Assembly (NCBI GenBank): GCA_030747485.1
Contig: JASLKP010000014.1
Coordinates: 249-36,778 of the forward strand
Origin: Candidatus Thalassarchaeaceae archaeon
GTDB lineage: Archaea > Thermoplasmatota > Poseidoniia > Poseidoniales > Thalassarchaeaceae
Direction of reading: 5' to 3'
DNA: 36,530 bases
The notes under the pieces are model-generated. The model made no database searches and was not told the origin of the DNA. It worked only from the letters and a program-made list of their open reading frames with translations. The stretch's first letter is position 1; every line of letters begins with the position of its first letter. Below, in pieces: positions 6,243 to 15,917 of the stretch. The translations under genes were made by a program, and so were the position numbers.

Positions 6243-8132
6243 TCAGAACCCAGCCACATTTCCAGGTTCATTCCACCAAGGTGGAACATCAAACCACCTG
6301 TCATCATTTTGTGGACGCTCAATGATTGGCAACCCGAGTGTTGACCTGTCATCGATATACACACTCAATCCTAGAGTTGCACAAGTTGAGGGCAAGTAAT
6401 CCTCTCCCGCCTCTGTTAATTCAATTCGAATTGAATCTCCAGCCTCTAACCGTACATCAAGCGGATTGAATTCCATCAGCATCGTGTAACTTTGCAGAGG
6501 AATGACTGGTTTGGCATCATATCCACCGTCTCGATATCGTAAATCCATGGTGGCATGACCGAGACGAACGCCGGTGAGATCTGAGTACATGGTTGCAAAA
6601 ACCTGACCACCATTGCATGTTCTTGCTGATACTGCAAGATGTAAAGTCGGTAAACCTGAGATGTGAATATCTTCGGTCAATTCGTCCATTAAGATGGTAA
6701 CAGAACTACTGGCACTGACCCAATTTCCTTCCCCGATGGCCATGTCAAGGCTTGTCAAATTCCATGTTTTGTCTTCGGGTGGCCAAGTTTCTTCAACATG
6801 CCATCGACCATCATGTGTTTGAATCTGAACTTGTGGACTTGGCTCTTCTCCGATTCCTTTCAGATAGTATTCAAACCAAACATACAATTCGATGGCCCAA
6901 TCCATTCTCGACATATTTGGGAATGCTTCTGCACCGTATCCACTCTCAAGTGAACTATGTCGATCTGGTTGGTCAGGATAATTGTGCGCCCATTGTCCAG
7001 AGATGGCTCTCGCGTTGATTCCAGCATCCAACAGCATCTGGTACGCTGGGAAGGCATGGTATGGATCGACGTTCCAATCTTGGAGTCCCCAGACCAGATA
7101 GACGCTTCCATTGTAGTTCTCTAATACATCACCGAGATGATACCGTTCTTCCCAGTAGTCTGACCACTCTGCACCAAATGCTTCTGCGGCAAGGCTGGTT
7201 GTGACCGGCATTGCAGGTCCGACGATATCATCTGAACAAATCCTCATGTCATCTGTGGTCGTATCAGTGGTTGCACCCTGATAGGCCATGTCATAGCCCA
7301 CCGCACGTGCTTCACTACTGCCGTTACGGTAGAACATCTGTTGTACACCAATACTGCCTGAAATTGGGACGATTGTCTTCAGATATTCACTGGGGTTTTG
7401 GGCAGCTTCCCAATTCGTAGTTCCTGCGTACGATTTCCCCATCAATCCAACATTTCCATTCGACCAATTTTGTTCACCTAACCACTGCACTGCGGCTTGG
7501 ATTCCAACTTGTTCTCCAAGTCCTTTAACATCTTGACAATGGGTTGATTTCCCACTTCCAAATGTTGAGATTTGAGCGAGTGCGTAACCGTGTGGAACGA
7601 ATTGATCGAGGACCCAAGCACCTACACCTCCGTCCGGTACAGTATTCGGTGTTGAATCATCTCCTACACCTGGTAAGCCCTCACCTCCAAAGTCGTAGTA
7701 AGGATGCACTGTTGCAATGACTGGAACTTGCATTCCAGGGGGGACATCAGGTAACCAAAGCGCAACGTGCATGAGTGCCGGCTCGGGATAGCCAGCATCT
7801 TCTTCGCTAGGTGGTAAATCAACCTCTACAAAGTACTCACTTGGGCCGGTCCAATTGTAGGTTCCATTTTCTGGTAATTGACTACGTGAACCTGTAAAAT
7901 CCAAGTCCATTTCATGTCTCAATTCAAGAGGTACATCCCACCAATCATAATCGTTCACACTATTTTTTGAATCACTTGAAAACACCCCAGAGCCCCAAAT
8001 TGATGCTAGAATCATGAACAAGATGACCACGACTGCAGTCGCTGCCATTGCAATATTGAGCTGCATCAGGTCGCGACGCCCCGCCGTATCCTGAACATCA
8101 TCGAGAATTTCCGCCTCGAATACGTCGCTCAT
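6243..8132 (-). CDS. Membrane-anchored CocE/NonD-type X-Pro dipeptidyl-peptidase-like hydrolase
   Basis: This 629-residue protein has a cytosolic tail of about 26 residues and one membrane segment (about 28-46). A secreted alpha/beta-hydrolase of the CocE/X-Pro peptidase class follows. The nucleophile is Ser234 in GKSYAGTT. Asp352 or Asp356 in VWGLQDWNVDP and His383 in GQWAHNYP complete the triad. The last 180 residues form the beta-sandwich C-terminal domain (X-Pro_C). It would hydrolyse peptides or esters at the outer face of the cell, consistent with growth on protein. The ATG at 8132 is used; a TTG frame extension to 8159 would read through the hairpin that ends 1 nt before this ATG. The receiver-domain gene follows in the same direction. 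Confidence 0.87.
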   Translation of the reverse strand: MSDVFEAEILDDVQDTAGRRDLMQLNIAMAATAVVVILFMILASIWGSGVFSSDSKNSVNDYDWWDVPLELRHEMDLDFTGSRSQLPENGTYNWTGPSEYFVEVDLPPSEEDAGYPEPALMHVALWLPDVPPGMQVPVIATVHPYYDFGGEGLPGVGDDSTPNTVPDGGVGAWVLDQFVPHGYALAQISTFGSGKSTHCQDVKGLGEQVGIQAAVQWLGEQNWSNGNVGLMGKSYAGTTNWEAAQNPSEYLKTIVPISGSIGVQQMFYRNGSSEARAVGYDMAYQGATTDTTTDDMRICSDDIVGPAMPVTTSLAAEAFGAEWSDYWEERYHLGDVLENYNGSVYLVWGLQDWNVDPYHAFPAYQMLLDAGINARAISGQWAHNYPDQPDRHSSLESGYGAEAFPNMSRMDWAIELYVWFEYYLKGIGEEPSPQVQIQTHDGRWHVEETWPPEDKTWNLTSLDMAIGEGNWVSASSSVTILMDELTEDIHISGLPTLHLAVSARTCNGGQVFATMYSDLTGVRLGHATMDLRYRDGGYDAKPVIPLQSYTMLMEFNPLDVRLEAGDSIRIELTEAGEDYLPSTCATLGLSVYIDDRSTLGLPIIERPQNDDRWFDVPPWWNEPGNVAGF

Positions 8133-8133
8133 A

Positions 8134-8153
8134 CACCGCCCTATGGGGCGGTG
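8134..8153 (-). promoter_or_regulatory. Hairpin 1 nt before the hydrolase start codon
   Basis: On the minus strand, CACCGCCC pairs perfectly with GGGCGGTG (8 bp) around the 4-nt loop CATA. A single T separates it from the ATG. The hairpin lies between two divergent genes, so it cannot be a terminator of either. It leaves no room for a Shine-Dalgarno site. Confidence 0.6.
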
Positions 8154-8214
8154 CGTCAAGAGGGTGACGCTCTGCCGATGGGCTCATGTGCAAGCGACGA
8201 TACGCATCCAATCG

Positions 8215-9189
8215 ATGAGCCGTATCCGTGTTGCCTCGTTCCTCGCGCTTCTCATGTTCATCGCTCTATTTACTCCACCAATCGTTGCACAGGATGGCGG
8301 TAGCCATTGGTCTGAAAACGAGATTGATCCTGCTACATGGACTGATGGCCCCAACTTAGAGGGGAGTCCAATGGACAATTCTACTGCTGGAAATCCAGTG
8401 GTGAGAATGTCTGTACAATATACACCAAATTTGGGGGGCCAAACCGTTGAAGGCGAAATTGTGCTTGAACTCTTTCCTGTTTGGGTTCCCATTACGGCAA
8501 CCAATTTCATTGGACTTGCTGATGAATCGTTTTGGGATGGAATCTTTTTCCACCGTGTGATTGATGATTTCGTCGCTCAATCAGGTGACCCTCGATGCAA
8601 AGCTGTTGGTGCCTATCCTGCAACAAATGCCGATTGTGGTGAGGGTGGTAGTGGACAGAACATACCACTAGAACACAACGACAATATGAGCCATGTAGAT
8701 GGCGCTATTGGGATGGCTCGTTCGATAGAGGAAGATAGTGCTGAGAGCCAATTTTACATCTGTGACGGCTCTCAACACGGACTGGATCCCGAAAATCGAG
8801 ATGATGGTGGCTATGCAACATTTGGTGTTGTTCGTGATGGGATGTCGCATCTCCGAGCCATCGCTGAAGTTCCTACGAGCAATGATCCGATTGGTGGAAC
8901 TATACGAGTGCCACCTGGTCCTGACCGACCCGTCGAAGAGGTCCACCTCATCTCAGTGGAAATGATTGGAGTCGTCATGGGTTCAGGTGCTGATGAAGGA
9001 GAATATGGAGGATTATCTGCACAGGCTGAAGCAGTTGCAATCACGGTCATTTACCCGATATTTTGGATTTGGGCACTGCTACTCATTGGGATGATTGGAT
9101 GGACCACTTGGCGCCATGGATTTCGCGGTCAATTAGCCGATGAGTGGTCTTTTGGAACTGGAGTCATTGATGCTGTATTAGACGACTAA
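8215..9189 (+). CDS. Secreted, membrane-anchored cyclophilin-type peptidyl-prolyl isomerase
   Basis: This 324-residue protein starts with a signal peptide (hydrophobic core about 7-20, likely cleavage near AQ at 25-26). A cyclophilin domain follows at about 60-255. Family hallmarks are IVLELFP, NFIGLA, IFFHRVIDDFVAQSGDP with the catalytic Arg, DGAIGMAR, SQFYICDG and YATFGVV. A membrane helix (about 277-297) and a short acidic cytosolic tail ending LDD complete it. It catalyses cis-trans proline isomerisation outside the membrane, where it could help fold the large secreted proteins encoded nearby. Four cysteines in the domain could form disulfides. I chose the ATG at 8215 because it gives a normal signal peptide. 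It overlaps the convergent cdsA by 4 bp. Confidence 0.9.
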   Translation: MSRIRVASFLALLMFIALFTPPIVAQDGGSHWSENEIDPATWTDGPNLEGSPMDNSTAGNPVVRMSVQYTPNLGGQTVEGEIVLELFPVWVPITATNFIGLADESFWDGIFFHRVIDDFVAQSGDPRCKAVGAYPATNADCGEGGSGQNIPLEHNDNMSHVDGAIGMARSIEEDSAESQFYICDGSQHGLDPENRDDGGYATFGVVRDGMSHLRAIAEVPTSNDPIGGTIRVPPGPDRPVEEVHLISVEMIGVVMGSGADEGEYGGLSAQAEAVAITVIYPIFWIWALLLIGMIGWTTWRHGFRGQLADEWSFGTGVIDAVLDD

Positions 9190-10145
9190 GCTCCGATGAT
9201 TAACAGAACCCAATAGCAAGCAGGAGCAGCTAGAATAAACGAATCTACGCGATCTAGAATGCCTCCGTGTCCTGGAAGAATTGCAGACCAATCCTTTAGT
9301 CCAAGGTCACGCTTAATCATTGAAAGTGAGAGGTCACCAAGAATACCAAAGATGGCGAGTATTGCACCAAGTGCTGCAGTTTCGTATGCCGTTAAGGTCG
9401 GTAGCAATGGTTGGGCGACATAGCCGGTGATGGCGGCTGCAACAATGCCTCCAAAAACGCCCTCCCATGTCTTTTTTGGAGACAGAATTGGACGGAACTT
9501 GTGACGCCCAATAAAGCGGCCCGTAATCAGAGCAAAGGTATCTGTCATTGAGACCATGATGACTGTAAAAATAGCCGCTCCAGTGCCAATAGTTCCAAGG
9601 TGTAACAAGAATGCTCCATGAACAAACAACCAACCAAGGATGAATCCGGTCATCGCTCTTCCACATTCCCCAGTTGTGCCTTCTGCTCTGTCTTGAAAGA
9701 TGGGAACTGCCCAAGTGCCGACAACTGCCATCAACATTCCAACGGCCAACCAACCTGTACCTGCAGCCCCTGTCCATGCCCAATCAGCATCCAGACGATC
9801 ATGGGTCATACCTGCAACGATTAGCATCAACAGAGTCATGGCCCCAATGGCTCGTATATACGGGTCATTTACTCCAACTGCGATACAATATTCTCGATGT
9901 AATCCAAGTGCGAATATGCCGATGATAAAACCCCATCCAATGGGTCCGAATTCAAAGGATGCAAAGATACAGAATAGCAAGGGCGTGGCGACCAATGAAC
10001 GCGTCCACATGTTTCGTATTGCATCAGGACTACTCTTCCATTTGATGATTGAAACGACAGTCAATAATGCGTACATAGCACCTACAAAGGCAATCATTGG
10101 AGTTGCTGCCAATTCAAGGGCTTCGTTCTCGATACCGAGGACCAT
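9186..10145 (-). CDS. cdsA: Phosphatidate cytidylyltransferase (CDP-diglyceride synthase type)
   Basis: This 319-residue, polytopic membrane enzyme has the full CdsA signature at residues 275-301: S-M-I-K-R, then K-D, then LPGHGGILDRVD. Upstream is the other conserved block, SPKKTWEG (222-229). It activates a phosphatidate-like lipid with CTP to form the CDP-lipid used for polar head-group attachment. The bacterial-type signature is notable, because archaea are usually assigned CarS (DUF46) for CDP-archaeol. It could work on either lipid type. It lies 25 bp downstream of taw2 on the same strand, so probably shares its mRNA, and its ATG (10145) is clear. Confidence 0.9.
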   Translation of the reverse strand: MVLGIENEALELAATPMIAFVGAMYALLTVVSIIKWKSSPDAIRNMWTRSLVATPLLFCIFASFEFGPIGWGFIIGIFALGLHREYCIAVGVNDPYIRAIGAMTLLMLIVAGMTHDRLDADWAWTGAAGTGWLAVGMLMAVVGTWAVPIFQDRAEGTTGECGRAMTGFILGWLFVHGAFLLHLGTIGTGAAIFTVIMVSMTDTFALITGRFIGRHKFRPILSPKKTWEGVFGGIVAAAITGYVAQPLLPTLTAYETAALGAILAIFGILGDLSLSMIKRDLGLKDWSAILPGHGGILDRVDSFILAAPACYWVLLIIGA

Positions 10146-10170
10146 GGCCGACCCTAGCCAACTCGGTTTT

Positions 10171-11076
10171 TCAATTCGTCACTGGTAAAGCCTGAACATC
10201 GACCACGATATGACGCTGATGTGGGGCGTACCATTTTACCAGTTCCAAATGTTTGATTGTGCAATGAAATGGACCAATCTTGGATAGACTTTCGACTAAT
10301 TTTTCAGCCCATCTTTGCTCATTTCCACCCTTTGCCAATCCATGGACATGTAACATTCCGCCCTCCGATTTTAGTGCTTGAAGTGCGATGTTGTATCCCT
10401 CTTCTGAAGAGGGTAGTAGACCCAGATTAACTCTGTCAAATGTCCCAAAATATGTCTCATTCAGTGAGTTACGATTATCTCCTTCAACGATTGTACACCG
10501 ATTGTACACACCATTTTTCTCCAATGACCATCGCAGTGCTGCAATCGCTTCAGGATTCCATTCACAGGCAACCACATGCTCAGCACCACATCCTAGACCT
10601 GCCTGACCATTCGCTCCACGTGCTCCGCCTGTTAGGAATGGTAGTGTGTAGTAACCAATTCCGGCATAGAGATCTAGGATATGTTCACCTTCGTGATTTG
10701 TATTGGCAATTCGTCCACGTTCTGTGACATTTCCACTACTCCACATACAGCGAGTGAAATGATACCCGAAATCGATGCCATGTTCTCGACGTACAACCCA
10801 ATCATCGTCTCCGAGAAGAAGCTCTACGCTACTCTCTCTCATCGGTCCACTCACCTCTCCAATTCTACCAATTCGAGTTACATCTAGTGCCTCGGCGACG
10901 ATTCCCCACAATTCTTGATCAGGATTCCACTCGGGATTAGTGAATGCATTCTGTGGTAATAACACAACATCAGAGAATTTTTCCCACCGAGTCGGAATGT
11001 CACCTATGGAGGATGTTCCTGCCCATTTTTCAATCCCCGCCCGTAGTCGTACATGAGGTGACGATGCAGTGGGCAT
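10171..11076 (-). CDS. taw2: TYW2/Taw2-type tRNA-Phe aminocarboxypropyl transferase
   Basis: This 301-residue Rossmann-fold enzyme belongs to the Trm5/TYW2 family. The SAM site is ILDLYAGIGYYTLPF, followed by the acidic ACEWNPEAIAAL motif. NLGLLPSSE takes the place of the usual catalytic motif, and the C-terminus WYAPHQRHIVVDV is the TYW2 hallmark. In archaea and eukaryotes it transfers the aminocarboxypropyl group of SAM to demethylwyosine at position 37 of tRNA-Phe. The methyltransferase Trm5 is the main alternative, but NLGL rather than N-L-P-x-x favours Taw2. The ATG at 11076 is chosen because AGAGGAG lies 5 nt upstream, whereas the GTG at 11094 has no such site. Confidence 0.87.
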   Translation of the reverse strand: MPTASSPHVRLRAGIEKWAGTSSIGDIPTRWEKFSDVVLLPQNAFTNPEWNPDQELWGIVAEALDVTRIGRIGEVSGPMRESSVELLLGDDDWVVRREHGIDFGYHFTRCMWSSGNVTERGRIANTNHEGEHILDLYAGIGYYTLPFLTGGARGANGQAGLGCGAEHVVACEWNPEAIAALRWSLEKNGVYNRCTIVEGDNRNSLNETYFGTFDRVNLGLLPSSEEGYNIALQALKSEGGMLHVHGLAKGGNEQRWAEKLVESLSKIGPFHCTIKHLELVKWYAPHQRHIVVDVQALPVTN

Positions 11077-11081
11077 AATGA

Positions 11082-11088
11082 CTCCTCT
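11082..11088 (-). promoter_or_regulatory. Ribosome binding site of taw2
   Basis: AGAGGAG on the minus strand lies 5 nt before the ATG at 11076. It fixes that codon as the start rather than the in-frame GTG at 11094. Confidence 0.65.
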
Positions 11089-11137
11089 AACCACGACCCA
11101 ATTAAACCAACAGAACTGAACCTAGACAGAGGCGAGG

Positions 11138-14100
11138 GTGTTGTTTGTGAACAAATCACGGTCGGCGTTGATTATCACGGCGATTTTATTGCTCTCGATG
11201 TTCACACCAAGTGCCTCTGCAGACCCGGGTAATCCCGAAGTTGTCAATACAATTTGTTCAACATGGAATAGCACCTCTGGGATTTGTGATGATTACAACT
11301 TCGCAGATGATGAAACCTCTAGTGATGAATGGATGGAGGGTCGTTATTCAATCCATATGGCAAATGCGACCGTCATGTCAGTGACCATGGAATTGGCCAT
11401 ACATGAGATTAGTCGTGCTGATGTATATCTGGAGGACCTCCCATTGGGCAATGGTTCCGATTCATCATCTGATGGCATTCCTGCTGATTATCTTCGAAAT
11501 TATTTCGAATACATGACTCCAGCAGGTGTGGATGTTCAAGAAGCACTTCGGTCCGAGATTTCTTCGACGGCATCTAGCCTCATCGACAATGGATTTGGTA
11601 CAACAGCAGGCGTCGTTACCCAGTATGTCAATCAAATTACGATTGAAGGACAAAATATCCAATGTACAGATGACCAGAATGCAGACAGTGCCGATGAGGT
11701 CGCAGGTTTGCCCAATGATGCCTATAATCCCCCCATTTGTTTGAGTACGACACTCAGCATCAGTGTGGATCCGGCTAATCTTGGTATGACTGCAATAGGT
11801 CTAGATGTTGAGCGGGCATACCAAGGTCTCCTGACCATGGGAGGTACAGTAACCACTGAGATTAACCTCACAGCATTACCTGGGCACTATTCTTCGTACG
11901 AATTTACGCCACCAAATTATGGCACAGTTTTAGCAGTTGGTGGTGGTGGCGATACACTTCCTGCAACGCAGGGTGGCTATGATTACAACTACGCTAGGTG
12001 GGCAGTCGACAATCGTGACACGACTGGTGAAGAATGGTTGAACCAATCAGCCTCCATCACCATGGCTCGTAGAGCAACGTTGACCAAAGCGGTTGAATTG
12101 GATCTTGGCAATGATCTCGGCGTTGAGATTGAAATTGTCATCGACGCCTCAGTCGAACAAGCAACCCAAGTCTCGATGATTATGGGAATCAGACACATTG
12201 GCATGGATACATTGTCTAATTGGAATTGGGATTATGTCGACGAGCGCGTTTCTGTGCCATGGGTTACTTCCGACGGTCTTCGATTGGCCCATCACTCCGG
12301 TCTAGCAAATCTCAATGAATTTGCAGATAGTATTCCTGTGGATGAACTCAATGACGTCGTCGCAACATATAGTCCGACTGAGATTACATTCCCCTCTTTT
12401 GAATTCACACCTGCAAATGCATCAGGCGGCTTGGATTTCATGCATTCTCCATCATCAACCTGTGCAGAGGGTGCGCCCAGTTATTGGTGTATTCAGGGCG
12501 GGACTGCAATGAATGGTACATATCCAGTATACTTGGCAACACAATCCAATCCGTTCGATTTGGATATCATTCAACTTATCAATTCCTTAGCCGATGATTT
12601 CGGAGTTGATTTACGGGGTTTCGACCCTGAAATCTTGACAGTGGAAGACCGTGCAGCCTTGTTGAACTCAGGTCGATTTTCTGGTTCGTTGCCAACCGAT
12701 CTTCTCACCAGTTGGATGTCAGAGGATTTACCATCTGCTGATATTACACTGAATATCATGCTCCCATCTTGGATTCGTTCTGGTGAGAGTAGCCCAGAGG
12801 TGATTACAATCAGACATTCAACCGTCTCGTCAAGTAATTCCTCACAGGATTTGACGCTCATGGGAAGTCATCCATATGATTGGAGACATTCGATTTGTCA
12901 GACCTCAAATCAATGTGATGATTCCACTCTTGATTTCGTTTGTGGAGATAATCGACGCACTTGTATTGCTGTGAATCTGGATATTGATATCAAATCCTTA
13001 GACATCCATGAATGGAGTAAATCAATTGTCATGAATGTCGAAACTGAAATCGAACTTCTAATCTATCGAATTGGCGTACCTGAATCGATTTTGGAAGACC
13101 AAGACGTGGTTGATATCGAAGCAATCCCATCCGATTTAATTCGTCGAATCATCAGTATCGGTGATGGAATTGAGGGGGGATTACTGGCTCCAATCGATGA
13201 CGATGTATCGGTTCAAATTGAGGATGAGAACATCCCGTTAACATTGAATGAAGATGGAATTTATGATTTTGCAGATCGTATAGAGGACATCATTGAGGAT
13301 CGTATGAATGAGGAAATGCAATCCTCTCTAGATCAACAACAAACTGAAGATGCCCCCATCAGAATGAGTAGTGAGAGAATCGAGGTTAGAACCTCAGTTG
13401 ATGGATTGGAATTAGCCCCCGGTTCATCCTTGAGTGACACTCGCCCCATTCGAATCACAATGGAAATCGATTGCCCTGCAATCACTGCTGAATGGATTGG
13501 AGAGGGCGGCGGTGGAGCCACCAATGCAATGACCAATGTTGTCCGTTCGATGATTTCTGTGGCTAGTTTCAAACATCCGGCATCTAGTGGCCAAATTTCC
13601 GGAATAGATCTCCCTGGAGAGATTGAGGAAACAGTCGAGCCCATCGTTGAAGAGGAAGAAGGAGAAGTGGTTACACCAGCGGCATCGATTCGAATCACAT
13701 TTCCCCGCGGCTTAGGGTTCTCATTCTTTGAAAGTGACTTGAACCGAGCAAGTTTGACTGAATCAAATGGTCGACAAACTCTCACCTATTATCTTCCTGT
13801 TTGCACTGCAAATAATGTTGATGACTGCAGTGACGAATCGGACACGATTCGCTTTGCATTCGTGGTAGGATGGGAATACATCTTTTGGCAATTATCAGCA
13901 TACATTTTCGGTTTACTTGGTTTGATTCTCTTGTTGTTTTACATCCGTCGAAGACGGAAGGGTAACCGCAAGAAAGCGCTTCTGGAAAAGGAACGATCAC
14001 GTGACAACAAGAGTCTGGTATTTTCTGACGGTCAGTTACAAATTCGTGATGAAAATATGCTTGAAGATGAATTGTATGGTGACGATGGGCTTCCCGATAT

Positions 14101-14191
14101 GGGTTCATTACCTGGACTCGATTCAAAGGGTAATATTTCAGGAGACAGTTGGGATGAAGAATATGCTGATCTTCTGAAATATGATGATTAG
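11138..14191 (+). CDS. Large secreted, C-terminally anchored surface protein, unknown family
   Basis: This is a 1017-residue protein. A signal peptide (ALIITAILLLSMFTPSASA, cleavage near residue 28) is followed by about 880 residues of ectodomain rich in Asp, Ser, Thr and N-x-S/T sequons. A C-terminal membrane helix (about 908-925, FGLLGLILLLFYI) is followed by a basic stop-transfer (RRRRKGNRKK) and an acidic cytosolic tail ending KYDD. Paired cysteines such as SICQTSNQC and FVCGDNRRTC suggest disulfides. I recognise no catalytic motif. Starts at GTG 11138 (AGAGG five bases upstream) or GTG 11147 are both possible. Its stop is 1 bp from the convergent uvrC stop. It is likely a lineage-specific cell-surface component. 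Confidence 0.8.
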   Translation: MLFVNKSRSALIITAILLLSMFTPSASADPGNPEVVNTICSTWNSTSGICDDYNFADDETSSDEWMEGRYSIHMANATVMSVTMELAIHEISRADVYLEDLPLGNGSDSSSDGIPADYLRNYFEYMTPAGVDVQEALRSEISSTASSLIDNGFGTTAGVVTQYVNQITIEGQNIQCTDDQNADSADEVAGLPNDAYNPPICLSTTLSISVDPANLGMTAIGLDVERAYQGLLTMGGTVTTEINLTALPGHYSSYEFTPPNYGTVLAVGGGGDTLPATQGGYDYNYARWAVDNRDTTGEEWLNQSASITMARRATLTKAVELDLGNDLGVEIEIVIDASVEQATQVSMIMGIRHIGMDTLSNWNWDYVDERVSVPWVTSDGLRLAHHSGLANLNEFADSIPVDELNDVVATYSPTEITFPSFEFTPANASGGLDFMHSPSSTCAEGAPSYWCIQGGTAMNGTYPVYLATQSNPFDLDIIQLINSLADDFGVDLRGFDPEILTVEDRAALLNSGRFSGSLPTDLLTSWMSEDLPSADITLNIMLPSWIRSGESSPEVITIRHSTVSSSNSSQDLTLMGSHPYDWRHSICQTSNQCDDSTLDFVCGDNRRTCIAVNLDIDIKSLDIHEWSKSIVMNVETEIELLIYRIGVPESILEDQDVVDIEAIPSDLIRRIISIGDGIEGGLLAPIDDDVSVQIEDENIPLTLNEDGIYDFADRIEDIIEDRMNEEMQSSLDQQQTEDAPIRMSSERIEVRTSVDGLELAPGSSLSDTRPIRITMEIDCPAITAEWIGEGGGGATNAMTNVVRSMISVASFKHPASSGQISGIDLPGEIEETVEPIVEEEEGEVVTPAASIRITFPRGLGFSFFESDLNRASLTESNGRQTLTYYLPVCTANNVDDCSDESDTIRFAFVVGWEYIFWQLSAYIFGLLGLILLLFYIRRRRKGNRKKALLEKERSRDNKSLVFSDGQLQIRDENMLEDELYGDDGLPDMGSLPGLDSKGNISGDSWDEEYADLLKYDD

Positions 14192-14192
14192 A

Positions 14193-15917
14193 TCAGTGAA
14201 TCTCTTGCCAAATTCGTTGGGCCAATGCAGAACCAATCCCGGGGACTGCACAGAGGTCTTCTTGGCTTGCATGATTAATCCCGCGTCGCCCACCGAAGTG
14301 TCGCAGTAAGGCTTGCAATTTCTTGGCACCAAGCCCATCTACCTCTTCGAGAGGGTCAGCGATGCCTTTCTTATTCCGTCGTTTTCGGTGGAACCCATTG
14401 ACGAAGCGGTGCGCTTCATCTCTGGCAAAAACAAGCACCCGACCTCGTTGATCTAGAATGAGGTCATCATGGTTGATTCTGTGGAGTGTTTCTTCACGTT
14501 TTGACAGGGCAGCCAATGGAACTCGATCCGTGAGGCCGTGTTCAATCAATAGATTGTGAATTTCATCGAGATGTACCTTGCCTCCGTCAATCAATAGTAA
14601 GTCTGGCCACTCCTCTTGTCTCTTCAGCCATCGCTCGACCACACCACGCATCATGCCGAGATCATCCTGAGCATCATCCTTCACAGTATAGGTGCGGTAG
14701 GCTTTCTTGTCAGGTCTACCATTCCGTAAACAGATGCTAGCACCAACACGCCCCTCTCCTTGTAATTGAGCCATATCAAAGCAGACGATATGGTCAAGTC
14801 GTTCAGTATTCAATAAAATCGCAGCATCGTCAGCAGCCCGTTGTTCTAGGCTTCCACTCTCTTTGTTCTGATTGCGCATGGCGAGCATCTCAGCGTTGGA
14901 ATCAGCCATTTTCTGTAACTGTACCAATTCACCACGTTTAGGCACTCTAACATCGACCTTTGAGCCACGTTTCTCGCTCAACCATTCTTCCATCCAATCA
15001 CCAATTGGTGCTGGAACGAGGACTGTTTTGGGGGGTCGCCTTTGTGCATAATGTTCTGCAATCACTCTGCTCACAGATTCTCCAATATCTCCTCGATGCA
15101 TTAGAGGATACTGGACCTGACCAACGACGATTCCCTTCTCTGCACACAAGATGACGACCGTCCCTAGATCTCCTCGAGATGCAAAACCAATCGCATCACA
15201 GTCTTGATAAAATCGAGAATGAATGACTTGCTGAGAGAGTGTTTTACGCACAGCTGCAATCATATCACGACTCCTTGCAGCAGCCTCATATCGCAAACCA
15301 TTGCTATGTTCATCCATTTCATTCCCAAGCATGGTCATGAGGGCGTTACCATCTCCATCGAGAACTTGTGTCGCCGCTGATACACGCGCATCATAATTGC
15401 CATATTCAATGCATGGGGCTGCACACAAACCGATGTGCATGGCAAGACATCCTTGTGGCAGCAATTCTTTGCAATCTCGGATTCCGAAATGCCGTCGCAA
15501 CAATTGGATGACGCGTTTTGCTGCTCCAGCATCGGGAAATGGCCCCCAAAGTCGAGCGCCCTCTGGAGGATGGCGCGTATACATGACTCGGGGGGCGGCT
15601 TCGTTCGTGATGGCAATGAATGGGAATGATTTGTCGTCTTTCAATCGTGAATTGTATCGTGGTTTATGTTCTCGAATCAATTGTCTCTCAAGGATGAGGG
15701 CTTCGTTTGTTGAATTGGTGACAATACAGTCGACATTGTCAGATTTTTCAACCAGTTTCGGGATCATCGCTCGGTCGGGATTCTTGGCAAAATACGAGCG
15801 CACCCGATTCTGTAGATTGCTTGCTTTGCCGACATAGAGGACCCGCCCATCTCTTGTTTTGAACAGATAAACCCCTGGCTTTGTCGGCAAATGAAGCGAC
15901 TGTTGGTCGACAGGCAT
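14193..15917 (-). CDS. uvrC: Excinuclease ABC subunit C
   Basis: UvrC makes the two incisions on either side of a bulky DNA lesion in the UvrABC nucleotide excision repair pathway. The 574 residues cover the GIY-YIG nuclease (PGVYLFK, then LYVGKASNLQNRVRSYF) and a four-cysteine region (CKELLPQGCLAMHIGLCAAPC). The UvrB-binding UVR segment (about 200-230), the RNase H-like endonuclease (FDMAQLQGEGRVGA and LLLIDGGKVHL) and C-terminal helix-hairpin-helix repeats (GLGAKKLQALLRHFGG, VPGIGSALAQRI) follow. The ATG at 15917 is the only good start because an in-frame TAG lies 9 bases upstream inside a hairpin. uvrA and uvrB are not in the window. UvrABC in archaea is regarded as acquired from bacteria. 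Confidence 0.95.
   Translation of the reverse strand: MPVDQQSLHLPTKPGVYLFKTRDGRVLYVGKASNLQNRVRSYFAKNPDRAMIPKLVEKSDNVDCIVTNSTNEALILERQLIREHKPRYNSRLKDDKSFPFIAITNEAAPRVMYTRHPPEGARLWGPFPDAGAAKRVIQLLRRHFGIRDCKELLPQGCLAMHIGLCAAPCIEYGNYDARVSAATQVLDGDGNALMTMLGNEMDEHSNGLRYEAAARSRDMIAAVRKTLSQQVIHSRFYQDCDAIGFASRGDLGTVVILCAEKGIVVGQVQYPLMHRGDIGESVSRVIAEHYAQRRPPKTVLVPAPIGDWMEEWLSEKRGSKVDVRVPKRGELVQLQKMADSNAEMLAMRNQNKESGSLEQRAADDAAILLNTERLDHIVCFDMAQLQGEGRVGASICLRNGRPDKKAYRTYTVKDDAQDDLGMMRGVVERWLKRQEEWPDLLLIDGGKVHLDEIHNLLIEHGLTDRVPLAALSKREETLHRINHDDLILDQRGRVLVFARDEAHRFVNGFHRKRRNKKGIADPLEEVDGLGAKKLQALLRHFGGRRGINHASQEDLCAVPGIGSALAQRIWQEIH

Noticed and set aside
10146-10170. Possible hairpin between taw2 and cdsA
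   Set aside because: Only 4-bp pairings can be drawn in this 25-nt spacer, so it is not comparable to the others.
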